The notes below the pieces were generated by a model. The model saw nothing but the letters and a program-made list of their open reading frames with translations. It had not been told where the DNA came from and did no database searches. The position numbers and the translations under genes were made by a program. From contig JAEUIT010000086.1 of assembly GCA_016795035.1 (NCBI GenBank), positions 1-64,000 of the forward strand: a stretch of 64,000 nt of DNA, given 5' to 3'. This stretch comes from Phycisphaerae bacterium (GTDB lineage: Bacteria > Planctomycetota > Phycisphaerae > Phycisphaerales > SM1A02). This document shows, piece after piece, positions 35,728 to 44,892 of the stretch. Every line of letters begins with the position of its first letter. Within the stretch, counting starts at the first letter, position 1.

Positions 35728-38700
35728 GTCGCGCGCGTCTCGGCCGCGGACCGACAGGTCCCGGCGCTTCGCGCGCCACGCGGCAGCCTCGTCGGGTTGG
35801 CCCTTCGCCTCGTACAGCGCCGCGATCCGCTCGATCGCGTCGTTGACGCGCGCCATGGCCGACGGCGGGATCGACGCCTCGCGTTCCACGAGGCAGCGAT
35901 AGCCCTCGAGGAGGAGCGGCTCGGCCTCTGCGAACTTCCCCTGCCCGAGAAGCGCGCCGCCGAGCATCGACTTCACGTTGCAGGTCGTCCACTTGTCAGG
36001 CTCGAGTGCCTCGCGGATCGCCAGCGCCTCGCGCAGCACCGCCTCGGCCTCGACCGGGCGACGAGCCTTCAGAAGCGGATGGCCGAGAAGCGCGAGGGCC
36101 GCTGCGCGTTCAGAGCTCCCCGCCGGAAGCGAGGCCCGCGCACCCGCCGCAAGTTCCTGCGCGAGCGTTCCGATCTCCGCGTCGCGGCCGTCGTCGTTCG
36201 GATCGGCGACCTGCGCCAAGGCGCCGAGGAGATGCGGACCGAACTCGACGAGCTCGGGATTCCCGTTCGCCGCGCGGTACGCCTCGCGGAGAAGCGGAAT
36301 CGACTCTTCGTACTTCCCGGCCGACATGCAGATGACGCCGAGATCGCCCTTTGCAAGGAGCGTCGTCGGATGCGTCGCGCCGAGCGTCTCCTCGTAGCCG
36401 CGCTTGACTTCGGTCGACAGCTCGATCGCCTGATCGGTGTCGCCGTTCGCCCAGTGCAACGTGGAGAGGCCGTCCTTCGCGGCGAGCGTGTTCGAGTGCG
36501 TCGGTCCGAGCGCCCGCTCGAAGATCGAGACGGCCCGGACGAATTGCGGTTCGGCCTCTTCGCGCCGTCCGAGGTCGAGCCGGAGCTGCGCGAGATTGAG
36601 GAGCGACAGCGCCACACTCGGATGGTCGGGGCCGAGTGCCCCCTCCGTGATCCCGAGCGCGCGCACGAGCATGGGCTCCGCTTCGGGATAACGATCATCC
36701 TCGAGTAGCGTGTTCGCGAGATTGTTGAGGCCGGTGGCGACGTCGATGTGCTGCGCCCCGAGCACTCGCTCGCTGATCGCGATCGCCCGCCGCTGGAGCG
36801 CCTCTGCCTCCTCGAGCCGCCCCTGACGCTGGTAGACCGTCGCGAGGTTGTGGAGGCACCGCGGCATGTTCGGATGCTCGGCGCCGAGCGATGTCTCGAT
36901 GAGCTTCAACGCTCGGCCGTAGAGCGACTCGGCCTCCGTGACGCGCCCCTCGTGCAGCGCGACCTCGCCCAAGCTATTCAACGTATGGGCAAGGTAGGGA
37001 TGGGTCGGCGAAAGCCGTCTTTCGTAGATGCCGAGCGCCCGCTCGTAGAGGGAGCCCGCGTCGGCGAACCGCTGCTGCGTGATGCGAAGAAGCGCGAGGC
37101 TGTTGAGCGCTCCCGCCACCTCCACCTCGCGATCGTCCGACGACGCCTCGAAGAGCGCGAGCGCCTGCTGCAACGCGGACTCGGCCTCGGGATAGCGGCC
37201 CTGCGCCTGCGCCAGCACGCCGACGCTGAGGAGCGTATTCGCGGCGGCCGGATCGTCGGGCGCGAGCGATCGTGACTGGATCGCGCGGGCCTGCTGCAGG
37301 AGCGCCTCGGCGCGCGCGTAGTCGCCTTGTCCGTAGAACAACGTCGCGAGGTTGACGAGGCTCGTGGCGATCGCCGGATCGTCGGGCTGAAGGAGCCTCT
37401 CGCGCGCGGCGACGGCAGCCTCGAGCAGAGGCTTCGCCTCGCGCAGCGCGCCGTTATTGACGAGGATGACGCCGATCGTGTCGCGGAGCGCGGCATCGGT
37501 CAGCGGATCGTCGCGGAAGGCACCTGTGTCGAGATCGCGAATCGCGTTCGACATCGCCTCCGTCACGGTCACGTCGCGAGCGCCGCTGGCGAACGGGTCG
37601 CTCGCCTGCAGCGCCTTCGTGACGAAGGCATTGATCGCCTCGACGCGCCGCGCCTCGGCGTCGGCCCGCGCCTTCTGGCCGTATGCGATGACCATTCCGA
37701 CGCTCGTGCCGATCACGCCGAGGACGAGCGCGGCGGCGATCACCGAGGCGGCGATCACGCGGCCGCGGTTTCGCTTCACGAATTTGCCCACGCGATACGC
37801 GGTGCCGGGCGGGCCCGCGACGACCGGCTCGTCCTTGAGATGGCGAAGGACGTCGGCCGCAAGTCCGCTCGCGCTTTCGTAGCGCCGCGTGCGGTCCTTC
37901 TCGAGGCACTTCATCACGATCCAGTCGAGGTCGCCGCGCAGCGTCGACTGAAGCTCGCGCACGTCGAGCGCGCCGCGCCGCGTCGCGGTGCTCGTGCCGA
38001 GGTCGCCCAGGGTCGAGATGCGGGTCGATGGCTTGTGCGGCTCGACCTCGCGGATGATGCGCATCATCTCGGCGAAGCCGCCGCTCATCAGCTCCTGCTG
38101 CGGAAACGGCGTGGTGCCCGTGAGCAATTCATAGAGAAGGACACCGAGCGAATAGATGTCGCTTCGCGTGTCGATGTCGAGCCCGCTCAGCTCCGCCTGC
38201 TCGGGGCTCATGTAGGCAGGCGTGCCGATGATCTGACGATGTTCGGTGAAGAGCGTCCTCGACGTGAGCTCGACGTTCGTTGCCTTCGCGATCCCGAAGT
38301 CGATCACCTTGGGGACGGGCGTGCCGTCGTGCATCGTCACGAGGACGTTCGACGGCTTGATGTCGCGATGGATGATGCCCTTCTGGTGCGCGTGCTGGAT
38401 CGCCTGGCACACGTTCATGAAGAGGGCGAGGCGCGCGTTCGTGTCAAGTTTGGCGGTGTCGCAATACTCGAGGATCGGCACGCCCTTGATGTACTCCATC
38501 ACGAAGTACGGTCGGCCGGCGTCGGTCGAGCCGGCATCGAACACCTTGGCTATGTTCGGATGGTCCATCAGCGCGAGCGCCTGGCGCTCCGCCTCGAAGC
38601 GCGCGACCACCTGCTTCGTGTCCATTCCTACTTTGATGATCTTGAGCGCCACACGACGCTTCACCGGCTCGCGCTGCTCGGCCATCCAGACGGTGCCGAA

Positions 38701-38997
38701 GCCGCCCTCGCCGATCTGCTGCAGGAGCTTGTAGCGCCCGATGATCTGCCCTTCGCGCTCGAATGCGAGCGCGTCGGCCGATGCCCGCGAGTCGGGTTGG
38801 GTGCCGGGTCCGACGTCGGCGGTCGCGAAACCATCGGAAGCCTCGCCCTGGCGTGCGGCAAGGCGCGCCTCGACCGCGGCGCGGAGTTCCGCATCGTCGC
38901 CACACCACTGCACGATCGCGGCGGCCCGCTCCGCGGCGGGCAGCGTCGCCACGCGGCGGGCGATGTCGAAGGCGTCTTCGCGCGGATCGCTGGCCAT
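35719..38997 (-). CDS. Membrane Ser/Thr protein kinase with large TPR domain
   Basis: This 1092-residue protein has a short N-terminal helical module (FDIARRVATLPAAERAAAIV, common in planctomycete kinases), a Hanks-type kinase domain (residues ~90-370), one membrane segment (VIAASVIAAALVLGVIGTSV, ~410-430) and about 600 residues of TPR repeats outside. Kinase motifs are intact: GEGGFGTVW loop, VALKIIK lysine, HRDIKPSNVLV with the catalytic Asp, DFGIAKA and GTPAYMSPEQ. The kinetochore-type repeat motif ALxLxExxLGxxHPxxAxxLxNLA recurs more than ten times (for example LGAEHPNMPRCLHNLATVY). It likely senses an external protein or ligand. The ATG of MASDPRED was chosen. Confidence 0.92.
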   Translation of the reverse strand: MASDPREDAFDIARRVATLPAAERAAAIVQWCGDDAELRAAVEARLAARQGEASDGFATADVGPGTQPDSRASADALAFEREGQIIGRYKLLQQIGEGGFGTVWMAEQREPVKRRVALKIIKVGMDTKQVVARFEAERQALALMDHPNIAKVFDAGSTDAGRPYFVMEYIKGVPILEYCDTAKLDTNARLALFMNVCQAIQHAHQKGIIHRDIKPSNVLVTMHDGTPVPKVIDFGIAKATNVELTSRTLFTEHRQIIGTPAYMSPEQAELSGLDIDTRSDIYSLGVLLYELLTGTTPFPQQELMSGGFAEMMRIIREVEPHKPSTRISTLGDLGTSTATRRGALDVRELQSTLRGDLDWIVMKCLEKDRTRRYESASGLAADVLRHLKDEPVVAGPPGTAYRVGKFVKRNRGRVIAASVIAAALVLGVIGTSVGMVIAYGQKARADAEARRVEAINAFVTKALQASDPFASGARDVTVTEAMSNAIRDLDTGAFRDDPLTDAALRDTIGVILVNNGALREAKPLLEAAVAARERLLQPDDPAIATSLVNLATLFYGQGDYARAEALLQQARAIQSRSLAPDDPAAANTLLSVGVLAQAQGRYPEAESALQQALALFEASSDDREVEVAGALNSLALLRITQQRFADAGSLYERALGIYERRLSPTHPYLAHTLNSLGEVALHEGRVTEAESLYGRALKLIETSLGAEHPNMPRCLHNLATVYQRQGRLEEAEALQRRAIAISERVLGAQHIDVATGLNNLANTLLEDDRYPEAEPMLVRALGITEGALGPDHPSVALSLLNLAQLRLDLGRREEAEPQFVRAVSIFERALGPTHSNTLAAKDGLSTLHWANGDTDQAIELSTEVKRGYEETLGATHPTTLLAKGDLGVICMSAGKYEESIPLLREAYRAANGNPELVEFGPHLLGALAQVADPNDDGRDAEIGTLAQELAAGARASLPAGSSERAAALALLGHPLLKARRPVEAEAVLREALAIREALEPDKWTTCNVKSMLGGALLGQGKFAEAEPLLLEGYRCLVEREASIPPSAMARVNDAIERIAALYEAKGQPDEAAAWRAKRRDLSVRGRDARDSG

Positions 38998-39165
38998 GCA
39001 CGCACCATAACGGATCGAGCATGCGGGGCAGAAGCGACGAGCGGGCGAGCCGCGCGTCGGCCCCACGCGTGAACCGCCGTTTTCCGCAAACTCGAGCATT
39101 CTGCGATCGGAGCACGGTCGGGTGGGCGCACGATGGGATCGTCGCAAACGATCAGAGGAACGCCC

Positions 39166-40092
39166 ATGCATGTCCGCCCCATCGCCCTCCACCTTCTGGG
39201 AATCGCCGCTGCCACTTCGATTGCCCTCTCAGCCCGCGCCGAGGCGCTGTACGCGTTGAGTTACGAGGGAACGCTCTACGCAATGAACCTGACGAATGGA
39301 TCCGCCACGCCGGTGCGGGCGCCGCTCGCGTCTGCGTATCAAACCTGCGACAGCGTCGAGTACGTCGACGGATGGTTCTACGCGTCGTACGGCGGCGGCA
39401 AGGTCGTGCGCTTCGGCTTCGCGTGCGGCGACGAAGTGGATCTCGGGCCGTCCGGCCTGCCGTGGATCGAGAGTCTCGCGAAACGCGCGGATGGAACGAT
39501 CTTCGCGGCCGTCTCGCAAAATAACGACGTCGGCGCCGAGTCGATCGCGATCCTCGACCCGTCGACGGGCGACCTCTCGAACGTCGTCGCATCGGCGAAT
39601 CAGGCCGTGCTCTCCGACATGGACGCGATCGCGTTCGCCCCAAGCGGCGTTCTCTACGCCATCAACCTCTCGATTCCGCGGGCGCTCGCAACCATAAATC
39701 CGGCCACCGGCGCCGTCGGTCCGGCGATCCCGCTCTCGGGCGCCTACGCGGCGATGGCGTGGAGCGCGCGCGGCACGCTCTACGCGCTCGACATCAAGAC
39801 CGGGTCGTGCACCACGACCACGACGCTCGCGACCATCGATCCGTCGACGGGAGCTGAAACGACGATCGGCCCGACCGGCCTCGTCTGCGTTGCAGCCCTC
39901 ACGTTCGGTCCGACGCCCGACGCGCCGAGCGCCGATCTCAACGGCGACGGCGCCGTCGATGCCGCGGACCTCGCGATCGTCCTCGGCGCCTGGGGTCCGT
40001 GCGGGGCGGGCTGCTGCGCCGCAGACCTCGACCGAAGCGGCAACGTCGACGCAGCCGACCTTGGCCTGCTGCTCGGCGCGTGGGCGCCGTAA
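39166..40092 (+). CDS. Secreted protein with C-terminal dockerin-like repeats
   Basis: This 308-residue protein has a signal peptide (RPIALHLLGIAAATSIALSARA) and a repetitive β-propeller-like body (residues ~25-255; LYALSYEGTLYAMNL, TIFAAVSQ, VLYAINLS, TLYALDIK), with NHL/DUF4394-like spacing. The C-terminus has two dockerin-like Ca2+ loops (LNGDGAVDAADLAIVLGAWG and LDRSGNVDAADLGLLLGAWA) around CGAGCCAAD. Function is unknown. AGAGGAA precedes the chosen ATG (39166); an in-frame upstream start would place extra residues before the signal. It converges on atpA, with a strong hairpin between. Confidence 0.82.
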   Translation: MHVRPIALHLLGIAAATSIALSARAEALYALSYEGTLYAMNLTNGSATPVRAPLASAYQTCDSVEYVDGWFYASYGGGKVVRFGFACGDEVDLGPSGLPWIESLAKRADGTIFAAVSQNNDVGAESIAILDPSTGDLSNVVASANQAVLSDMDAIAFAPSGVLYAINLSIPRALATINPATGAVGPAIPLSGAYAAMAWSARGTLYALDIKTGSCTTTTTLATIDPSTGAETTIGPTGLVCVAALTFGPTPDAPSADLNGDGAVDAADLAIVLGAWGPCGAGCCAADLDRSGNVDAADLGLLLGAWAP

Positions 40093-40106
40093 CGACCGCC
40101 AGAACG

Positions 40107-40139
40107 ACGACGCCCACGACCTCAGGCCGTGGGCGTCGT
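40107..40139. terminator. Bidirectional hairpin between the dockerin-like gene and atpA
   Basis: ACGACGCCCACG (40107-40118) pairs perfectly with CGTGGGCGTCGT (40128-40139) around a 9-base loop, followed by TCATTTCT. The site lies between two convergent stops (40092 and 40192), as expected for a shared terminator. Confidence 0.7.
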
Positions 40140-40191
40140 TCATTTCTCTGTTGCAGCCTCGCGAACGTGCGTCCGGGCGGCGGCGGTCAAC

Positions 40192-41739
40192 TTACTTGAA
40201 GCGAGCCTTCGCTTCCTTGCAGGCCGCGAGCCACTTGTCTTCGCTGCCCTTGAAGGACTTCTTCGAGACGAGCTCGTCGCGGAGCGCCTTGCCGGAGGTG
40301 CGGAAGTAGTCGAGGAGGTGCTTCTCGAAGTCGCCGACCTTCGCGAGCGGAACGTCGTCGAGGATGCCCTTCGAACCGGCGAAGATCGAGATGCACTGGT
40401 CGAGCACGTCGTACGGGACGTACTGGCCTTGCTTCAGGAGCTGCACCATGCGGGCACCGCGGTCGAGCTGGCGCTGCGACGCGGGGTCGAGTTCGGTGCC
40501 GAACTGCGCGAACGCTTCGAGTTCGCGGAAGGCCGCGAGGTCGAGACGCAGCGAGCCGGCGACTTCCTTCATCGCCTTGATCTGGGCGTTACCGCCGACG
40601 CGCGACACCGAGATACCGACGTTGATGGCGGGACGGATACCGGCCGCGAAGAGTTCGGGCTGGAGGTAGATCTGGCCGTCGGTGATGGAGATGACGTTCG
40701 TCGGGATGTACGCCGACACGTCGCCTTCCTGCGTCTCGATGATCGGAAGCGCCGTGAGCGAACCGCCGCCGTTGGCGTCGGAGAGCTTCGTGGCGCGCTC
40801 GAGGAGACGCGAGTGCAGATAGAAGACGTCGCCCGGGTACGCCTCGCGGCCCGGCGGACGACGGAGGAGGAGCGAGAGTTCGCGGTACGCGACGGCCTGC
40901 TTCGAAAGGTCGTCGTACACGCAGAGGACGTGCTTCGGCGTCTTGCCGCGCTTGCCGTTCCACATGAAGTACTCGCCCATCGCGCAGCCGGCGTAGGGAG
41001 CGATGTACTGGAGCGGAGCGGCGGTCGACGCGCCGGCGCTCACGACGATCGTGTAGTCCATCGCGCCGTACTTCTTGAGCGTCTCGACGACGCCCGCGAC
41101 GGTCGAGTCCTTCTGGCCGACCGCGACGTACACGCAGACGACGGCGTCGGGCGTGCCCCAGTACTGCTTCTGGTTGATGATGGCGTCGAGGCAGATCGCG
41201 GTCTTGCCGGTCTTACGGTCGCCGATGACGAGCTCGCGCTGGCCGCGGCCGACGGGGATCATGCTGTCGACGGCCTTCACGCCGAACTGGAGCGGTTCCT
41301 TGACGGGCTGACGGGCGGCGATGCCGGGGGCGACGATGTCGACCTTGCCCGTCTCCGTCGCGTTGATGGGCGGGCCGCCGTCGAGCGGACGACCGAGCGG
41401 ATCGACGACGCGGCCGAGGAGCGCTTCACCGACCGGCACTTCGAGAAGGCGGCCGGTCGAGCGGACGCTGTCGCCTTCGCGGATCTTGTCGGCGTCGCCG
41501 AAGAGCACGGCGCCGATCGTGTCGGACTCGAGGTTCATCGCCTGCGCGGTGACCGTCTCGCCGCCGCCGCCCTGGATCTCGAGGAGCTCGCCAGCCATGC
41601 ACTTCGAGAGGCCGTAGATGCGGGCGATACCGTCGCCGACTTCGACGACTTGGCCGACATCGGTGATCTCCAGTTGCCCGGAGAACGACTCGATCTCTTG
41701 CTTGATGACGGACGTGATTTCGTCGGTCTTGATCTTCAC
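40192..41739 (-). CDS. atpA: ATP synthase F1 alpha subunit
   Basis: This 515-residue subunit forms the non-catalytic half of the alpha3-beta3 ring. It shows the N-terminal GQVVEVGDGIARIYGL, P-loop GDRKTGKTAICLD, the conserved VYVAVGQKDSTVA and the alpha signature PAINVGISVSRVGG. Length matches bacterial AtpA. The start is a GTG with AAGGAAG upstream. It is the last gene of the operon here: a hairpin follows the stop, and no atpG, atpD or atpC follow. Confidence 0.96.
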   Translation of the reverse strand: MKIKTDEITSVIKQEIESFSGQLEITDVGQVVEVGDGIARIYGLSKCMAGELLEIQGGGGETVTAQAMNLESDTIGAVLFGDADKIREGDSVRSTGRLLEVPVGEALLGRVVDPLGRPLDGGPPINATETGKVDIVAPGIAARQPVKEPLQFGVKAVDSMIPVGRGQRELVIGDRKTGKTAICLDAIINQKQYWGTPDAVVCVYVAVGQKDSTVAGVVETLKKYGAMDYTIVVSAGASTAAPLQYIAPYAGCAMGEYFMWNGKRGKTPKHVLCVYDDLSKQAVAYRELSLLLRRPPGREAYPGDVFYLHSRLLERATKLSDANGGGSLTALPIIETQEGDVSAYIPTNVISITDGQIYLQPELFAAGIRPAINVGISVSRVGGNAQIKAMKEVAGSLRLDLAAFRELEAFAQFGTELDPASQRQLDRGARMVQLLKQGQYVPYDVLDQCISIFAGSKGILDDVPLAKVGDFEKHLLDYFRTSGKALRDELVSKKSFKGSEDKWLAACKEAKARFK

Positions 41740-41833
41740 GGCTGACTTCCTTCGAAATGCCCGATGCGAAACGCGTTCGTGCGAACCGGGCGGGATTGAG
41801 AGCGGGGGAAAGCTGGTCTAGATCTGCGAGGAG

Positions 41834-42439
41834 TTAGGCGTTGCCGCCGAGGAACTTCTGGAACTGCGCACGGACGTTGCCGCCGCCGACGTCATGCAGG
41901 TGCGAGCGCATCGAGCGAAGCTTCGCGGCGACGGAGCCGTCGATGAGACGATCGCCGATGCGAAGCTTGATGCCGCCGATCATGCCGCCGTCGACGTAGG
42001 CGTGCATCGCGACGCTCTTGCCGAGCGCGGTCTCGACGCGCGACTGGATGACGCGGAGCTGGTCCGGGCCGATCGGACCGGCGGTCCAGACGTCGACTTC
42101 GACCTTGCCGAGCTTCTCCTGCATGAGCGCGTCGTAGGCCTGCTCGATGTCGGCGAGTTCACCCGCGCGACCCTTGCGGTTCACGATGAGCACGAAGCGA
42201 CGGAGGAGATCGGACACCTGGCCGTTGAGCATGCGCTCGAGGCTCTTCTCGCGCGACACGCGATCGATGACCGGCGTGCGGAGAAACTCGCGCAGCTTGC
42301 GGTCGCTGCGGATGATCTCCGCGAGCGCCGTGAGTTCCGCGCCGATCGACTGCGCTTCGGCAATGCCGCCCTGCTTCTCGGCGAGCTCGAAGAGGCTCTC
42401 CGCGTAGACCCGAGCGACGTCGTTGATCTGCTGCTGCAT
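41834..42439 (-). CDS. atpH: ATP synthase F1 delta subunit
   Basis: This 201-residue subunit joins F1 to the peripheral stalk. An N-terminal six-helix domain (VARVYAESLFELAEKQGG, LREFLRTPVIDRVSREKSLE, FVLIVNRKGRAGELADIEQA) is followed by the C-terminal GGMIGGIKLRIGDRLIDGSV, the family's best conserved segment. The ATG follows the atpF stop by 70 bases. Length is slightly above the ~178-residue norm. Confidence 0.92.
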   Translation of the reverse strand: MQQQINDVARVYAESLFELAEKQGGIAEAQSIGAELTALAEIIRSDRKLREFLRTPVIDRVSREKSLERMLNGQVSDLLRRFVLIVNRKGRAGELADIEQAYDALMQEKLGKVEVDVWTAGPIGPDQLRVIQSRVETALGKSVAMHAYVDGGMIGGIKLRIGDRLIDGSVAAKLRSMRSHLHDVGGGNVRAQFQKFLGGNA

Positions 42440-42509
42440 GCGTGAATCCCGCTGTGCGGTGCGTGCGCCCCCAAATTGGGGCGAGGCAGGGCGAGGTGCC
42501 GTCGTCTCG

Positions 42510-43040
42510 TTAGTTCCGCCGACCGGCGAGCTCCGCAAGGCTTTCCTCGACGAGCCGCTTCTGGTCGGTTTCGGTGATCTGGCGCTGGAGGATCTTGCCG
42601 GCAATCGACGTCGCGAGGTCGGCGGCCTTCGCGTGGATCTCGGCGACTGCCGCACGCTTCGCGCCTTCGATCTCGGCGTTCGCCTTCGTGAGGCGATCCT
42701 GCAGTTCGGTCTCCGACTTCGCGCGGATCTCGTCGGCGAGGCGCTGCGCGTCGGCACGCGACTGGGCGATCATCTTCGCGCTCTCGTCGCGGGCGGCGGC
42801 GAGGTCCTTCTCGAACTTCGCGCGGGCCGCTTCGGCGTCGCCGCGAGCCTTCTCGGCCGCGTCGATCTCGCCGAGGATCTTGTTCTGACGCTCGTCGAGC
42901 GCCTTCGTGATCTTCGGCCACACCATGGCGGCGAGGACGCCGAAGGCGACGAGGAAGACGACGAGCGACGTGATGTACGCGATGGGATTGAACTCCATCG
43001 GGTTACCGGCGCCGTCGGCCGCGAGAATGGTCGTGAGCAT
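42510..43040 (-). CDS. atpF: ATP synthase F0 b subunit
   Basis: This ~176-residue subunit has an N-terminal membrane helix (AYITSLVVFLVAFGVLAAMVW) and a long charged helix (residues ~45-165, ALDERQNKILGEIDAAEKAR) that dimerises as the peripheral stalk. I placed the start at the ATG of MLTTILAADG (43040); an ATG 19 codons upstream is also in frame but encodes an unusual stretch. A 254-base spacer with a hairpin separates it from atpE. Confidence 0.88.
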   Translation of the reverse strand: MLTTILAADGAGNPMEFNPIAYITSLVVFLVAFGVLAAMVWPKITKALDERQNKILGEIDAAEKARGDAEAARAKFEKDLAAARDESAKMIAQSRADAQRLADEIRAKSETELQDRLTKANAEIEGAKRAAVAEIHAKAADLATSIAGKILQRQITETDQKRLVEESLAELAGRRN

Positions 43041-43174
43041 GGGAAGCGCTCTGTCGAGGTCCGACGATGGAAGAAGCTCTCGAAGCGGCGCGGCCATCGT
43101 CGGGGGGCCACGCGCTCCACATCACGGACGGCAACACCGAGCGAACTCGGGTGTGCCGTGCGTTGGGGAGGCGG

Positions 43175-43229
43175 CCGAGAGGAGCCGGCCGCGCGGGCAC
43201 GAGGCACGCGGAGGCACGGCTCCCCTCGG
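43175..43229. promoter_or_regulatory. Hairpin in the atpE-atpF spacer
   Basis: CCGAGAGGAGCCG (43175-43187) pairs with CGGCTCCCCTCGG (43217-43229) with a single mismatch and a 29-base loop. There is no T-tract, so a role as mRNA stabiliser or processing site after atpE is more likely than termination. Confidence 0.5.
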
Positions 43230-43295
43230 CGTCATCCAACGCCAGGGTCCGGTTCGGGCACGAGCGCGATCTCGCGCGCCGCGCCCGACGCGGAA

Positions 43296-43610
43296 TTACT
43301 TCACGAAGCCGATGAGGAGGCCGACGACGACGGCGAAGAGCGCGACGCCTTCGACAAGAGCGGCCGTGAGGATCATCTGGGTGAAGATGCGCGGCGCCAT
43401 TTCCGGCTGACGCGCGGTCGACTCGACGGCCGAGCCACCGATGCGGCCGATGCCGAGCGCGGCGCCGATGACGGCGAGGCCGGCAGCGAGGCCGCCACCG
43501 AGACCGAGGCCCCAGTTGACGGCGCCGTGCGTGTCCTGCGCGGCGGCCGGGGCGGCGGCCATCAGGGTGCCGATGGTGGCGAGGACGGCGAGCGAAGCGA
43601 ACTTGTTCAT
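43296..43610 (-). CDS. atpE: ATP synthase F0 c subunit with N-terminal signal-like extension
   Basis: This 104-residue proteolipid forms the rotor ring. After a 24-residue signal-like leader (MNKFASLAVLATIGTLMAAA, cleavage near AAAQD) come the two helices: GLGLGGGLAAGLAVIGAALG, polar loop STARQPEMAPRI, and LTAALVEGVALFAVVVGLLI. The proton-carrying Glu sits in LVEGVA; a Gly rather than Ser/Thr follows it, so H+ rather than Na+ coupling is likely. AGGAGAG precedes the ATG. The leader is odd for a c subunit in most bacteria, but is seen in several planctomycete and related lineages. Confidence 0.93.
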   Translation of the reverse strand: MNKFASLAVLATIGTLMAAAPAAAQDTHGAVNWGLGLGGGLAAGLAVIGAALGIGRIGGSAVESTARQPEMAPRIFTQMILTAALVEGVALFAVVVGLLIGFVK

Positions 43611-43711
43611 GAAGTGACTCTCCTAGAGAAGCCTGGCTGACGCGAAGTGCGTCGAGGTGGATAAGGAATCAGGCGACGCGGGCACTGTCCCGCGTTCCTG
43701 CTGTGAGTGGA

Positions 43712-44692
43712 TCAGTGGGCGTGGGCCGCGTGGCCATGCGCGTGGTCGTGCTCGTCGCCATGGCCGTGCTCTTCGCCGTGCTCCTCGTCGTGGTGGCTCA
43801 TCTGGCTGATGAACACCGCGGTGAGGAACATGAAGATGAACGCCTGAAGGAAGGCGACGAAGAGCTCAAGGAACATGATGCAGACGGCGAACGCGCCCGA
43901 GAGGAGCGAGATGCCGCCGACGGCCGCCCAGTTCACGGCCTTGTTGCTGGCCGCCGGGTCGTAGGCCATCGCACCGAACATGACGAGCGTCGCGAGAAGC
44001 GTGTGGCCGCCGACCATGTTGGCGAAGAGACGAATGCAGAGCGCGGCCGGCTTGATGATGAGGCCGAGCAGTTCGACGACGAGGATGATCGGGACGACGA
44101 GCAGCAGGCCCTTCGGTCCGGCCACGAGTTCGTGACCGCCGCAGAGGTGCTCGAGCCAGCCCTTGAGTCCGAGCTCGCGGTACGAGTGGATCTGGATCGC
44201 GAAGAAGACGATCGTCGCGAGTGCCGCGTTGACCGCGATGTTCGCCGTCGCCGTGCCGCCGACGAACGCGATCGTCGGATCGCCGATGAACCAGCCGCCC
44301 GCGAGGTGCTGCAGATCGACGAGCGGAATCAGGCCGATCAGGTTGAGCGTGAGGATGAAGAAGAAGAGCGTGAGGAGGAACGGCAGGTAGCGGCGCGTCT
44401 GCTCCTTGCCCAAGATCGGCTCGAGCATCGAGTCGCGAAGCGCGAGGATGATGACCTCGACGACCTGCGCGAGCCGGCCGCGCGAGAGGAATCGACGATT
44501 GCCCATCGTCGCCGGGCCGGTCTCCATGCACTTCGAGACGAACATGAGCGCGAGGACCGCGATCACGGCACCGATGCAGAGCGTGAGCAGCTGCATCGTG
44601 AAGCCGCCGAAGTGCGCCGTCTGCAACGACGGGTACTTGTGATCCAGGACGTGGCTGATCGGATTGGCGCCGGAGGCGAGGATCGCGTGCAT
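43712..44692 (-). CDS. atpB: ATP synthase F0 a subunit with His-rich tail
   Basis: This 326-residue membrane subunit forms the proton half-channels. Conserved segments are LPFLLTLFFFILTLNLIGLIP, PAALCIRLFANMVGGHTLL with the essential Arg, and the last helix LELFVAFLQAFIFMFLTAVF. The C-terminus carries a ~30-residue tail made almost only of His, Glu, Asp, Gly and Ala (HHDEEHGEEHGHGDEHDH), which could bind metal; such tails are not part of the catalytic fold. It follows the atpI-like gene after 200 bases, which hold nothing I recognise. Confidence 0.94.
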   Translation of the reverse strand: MHAILASGANPISHVLDHKYPSLQTAHFGGFTMQLLTLCIGAVIAVLALMFVSKCMETGPATMGNRRFLSRGRLAQVVEVIILALRDSMLEPILGKEQTRRYLPFLLTLFFFILTLNLIGLIPLVDLQHLAGGWFIGDPTIAFVGGTATANIAVNAALATIVFFAIQIHSYRELGLKGWLEHLCGGHELVAGPKGLLLVVPIILVVELLGLIIKPAALCIRLFANMVGGHTLLATLVMFGAMAYDPAASNKAVNWAAVGGISLLSGAFAVCIMFLELFVAFLQAFIFMFLTAVFISQMSHHDEEHGEEHGHGDEHDHAHGHAAHAH

Positions 44693-44892
44693 GGGGGAGG
44701 GTCGCAGGCGTTACGAGCGGGAACCGATCGAAAAGGCGAGACGCGGCAGCAACGGAGAGAGCGGGCGGGTCGCCTGCCGCACCGCCGACACCCGAGGGGA
44801 TGTTCAGTGGCCCAACAGACGAGTCGCCAGATGCGACTCCGTGATCTCCTTCACGAACCGGAGCGAGGCCGAGTGATGGCCGCCGACGGACG

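Noticed and set aside
37327..39072. 581-codon plus-strand frame opposite the kinase gene
   Set aside because: It is antisense to conserved kinase and TPR motifs and has no family resemblance.
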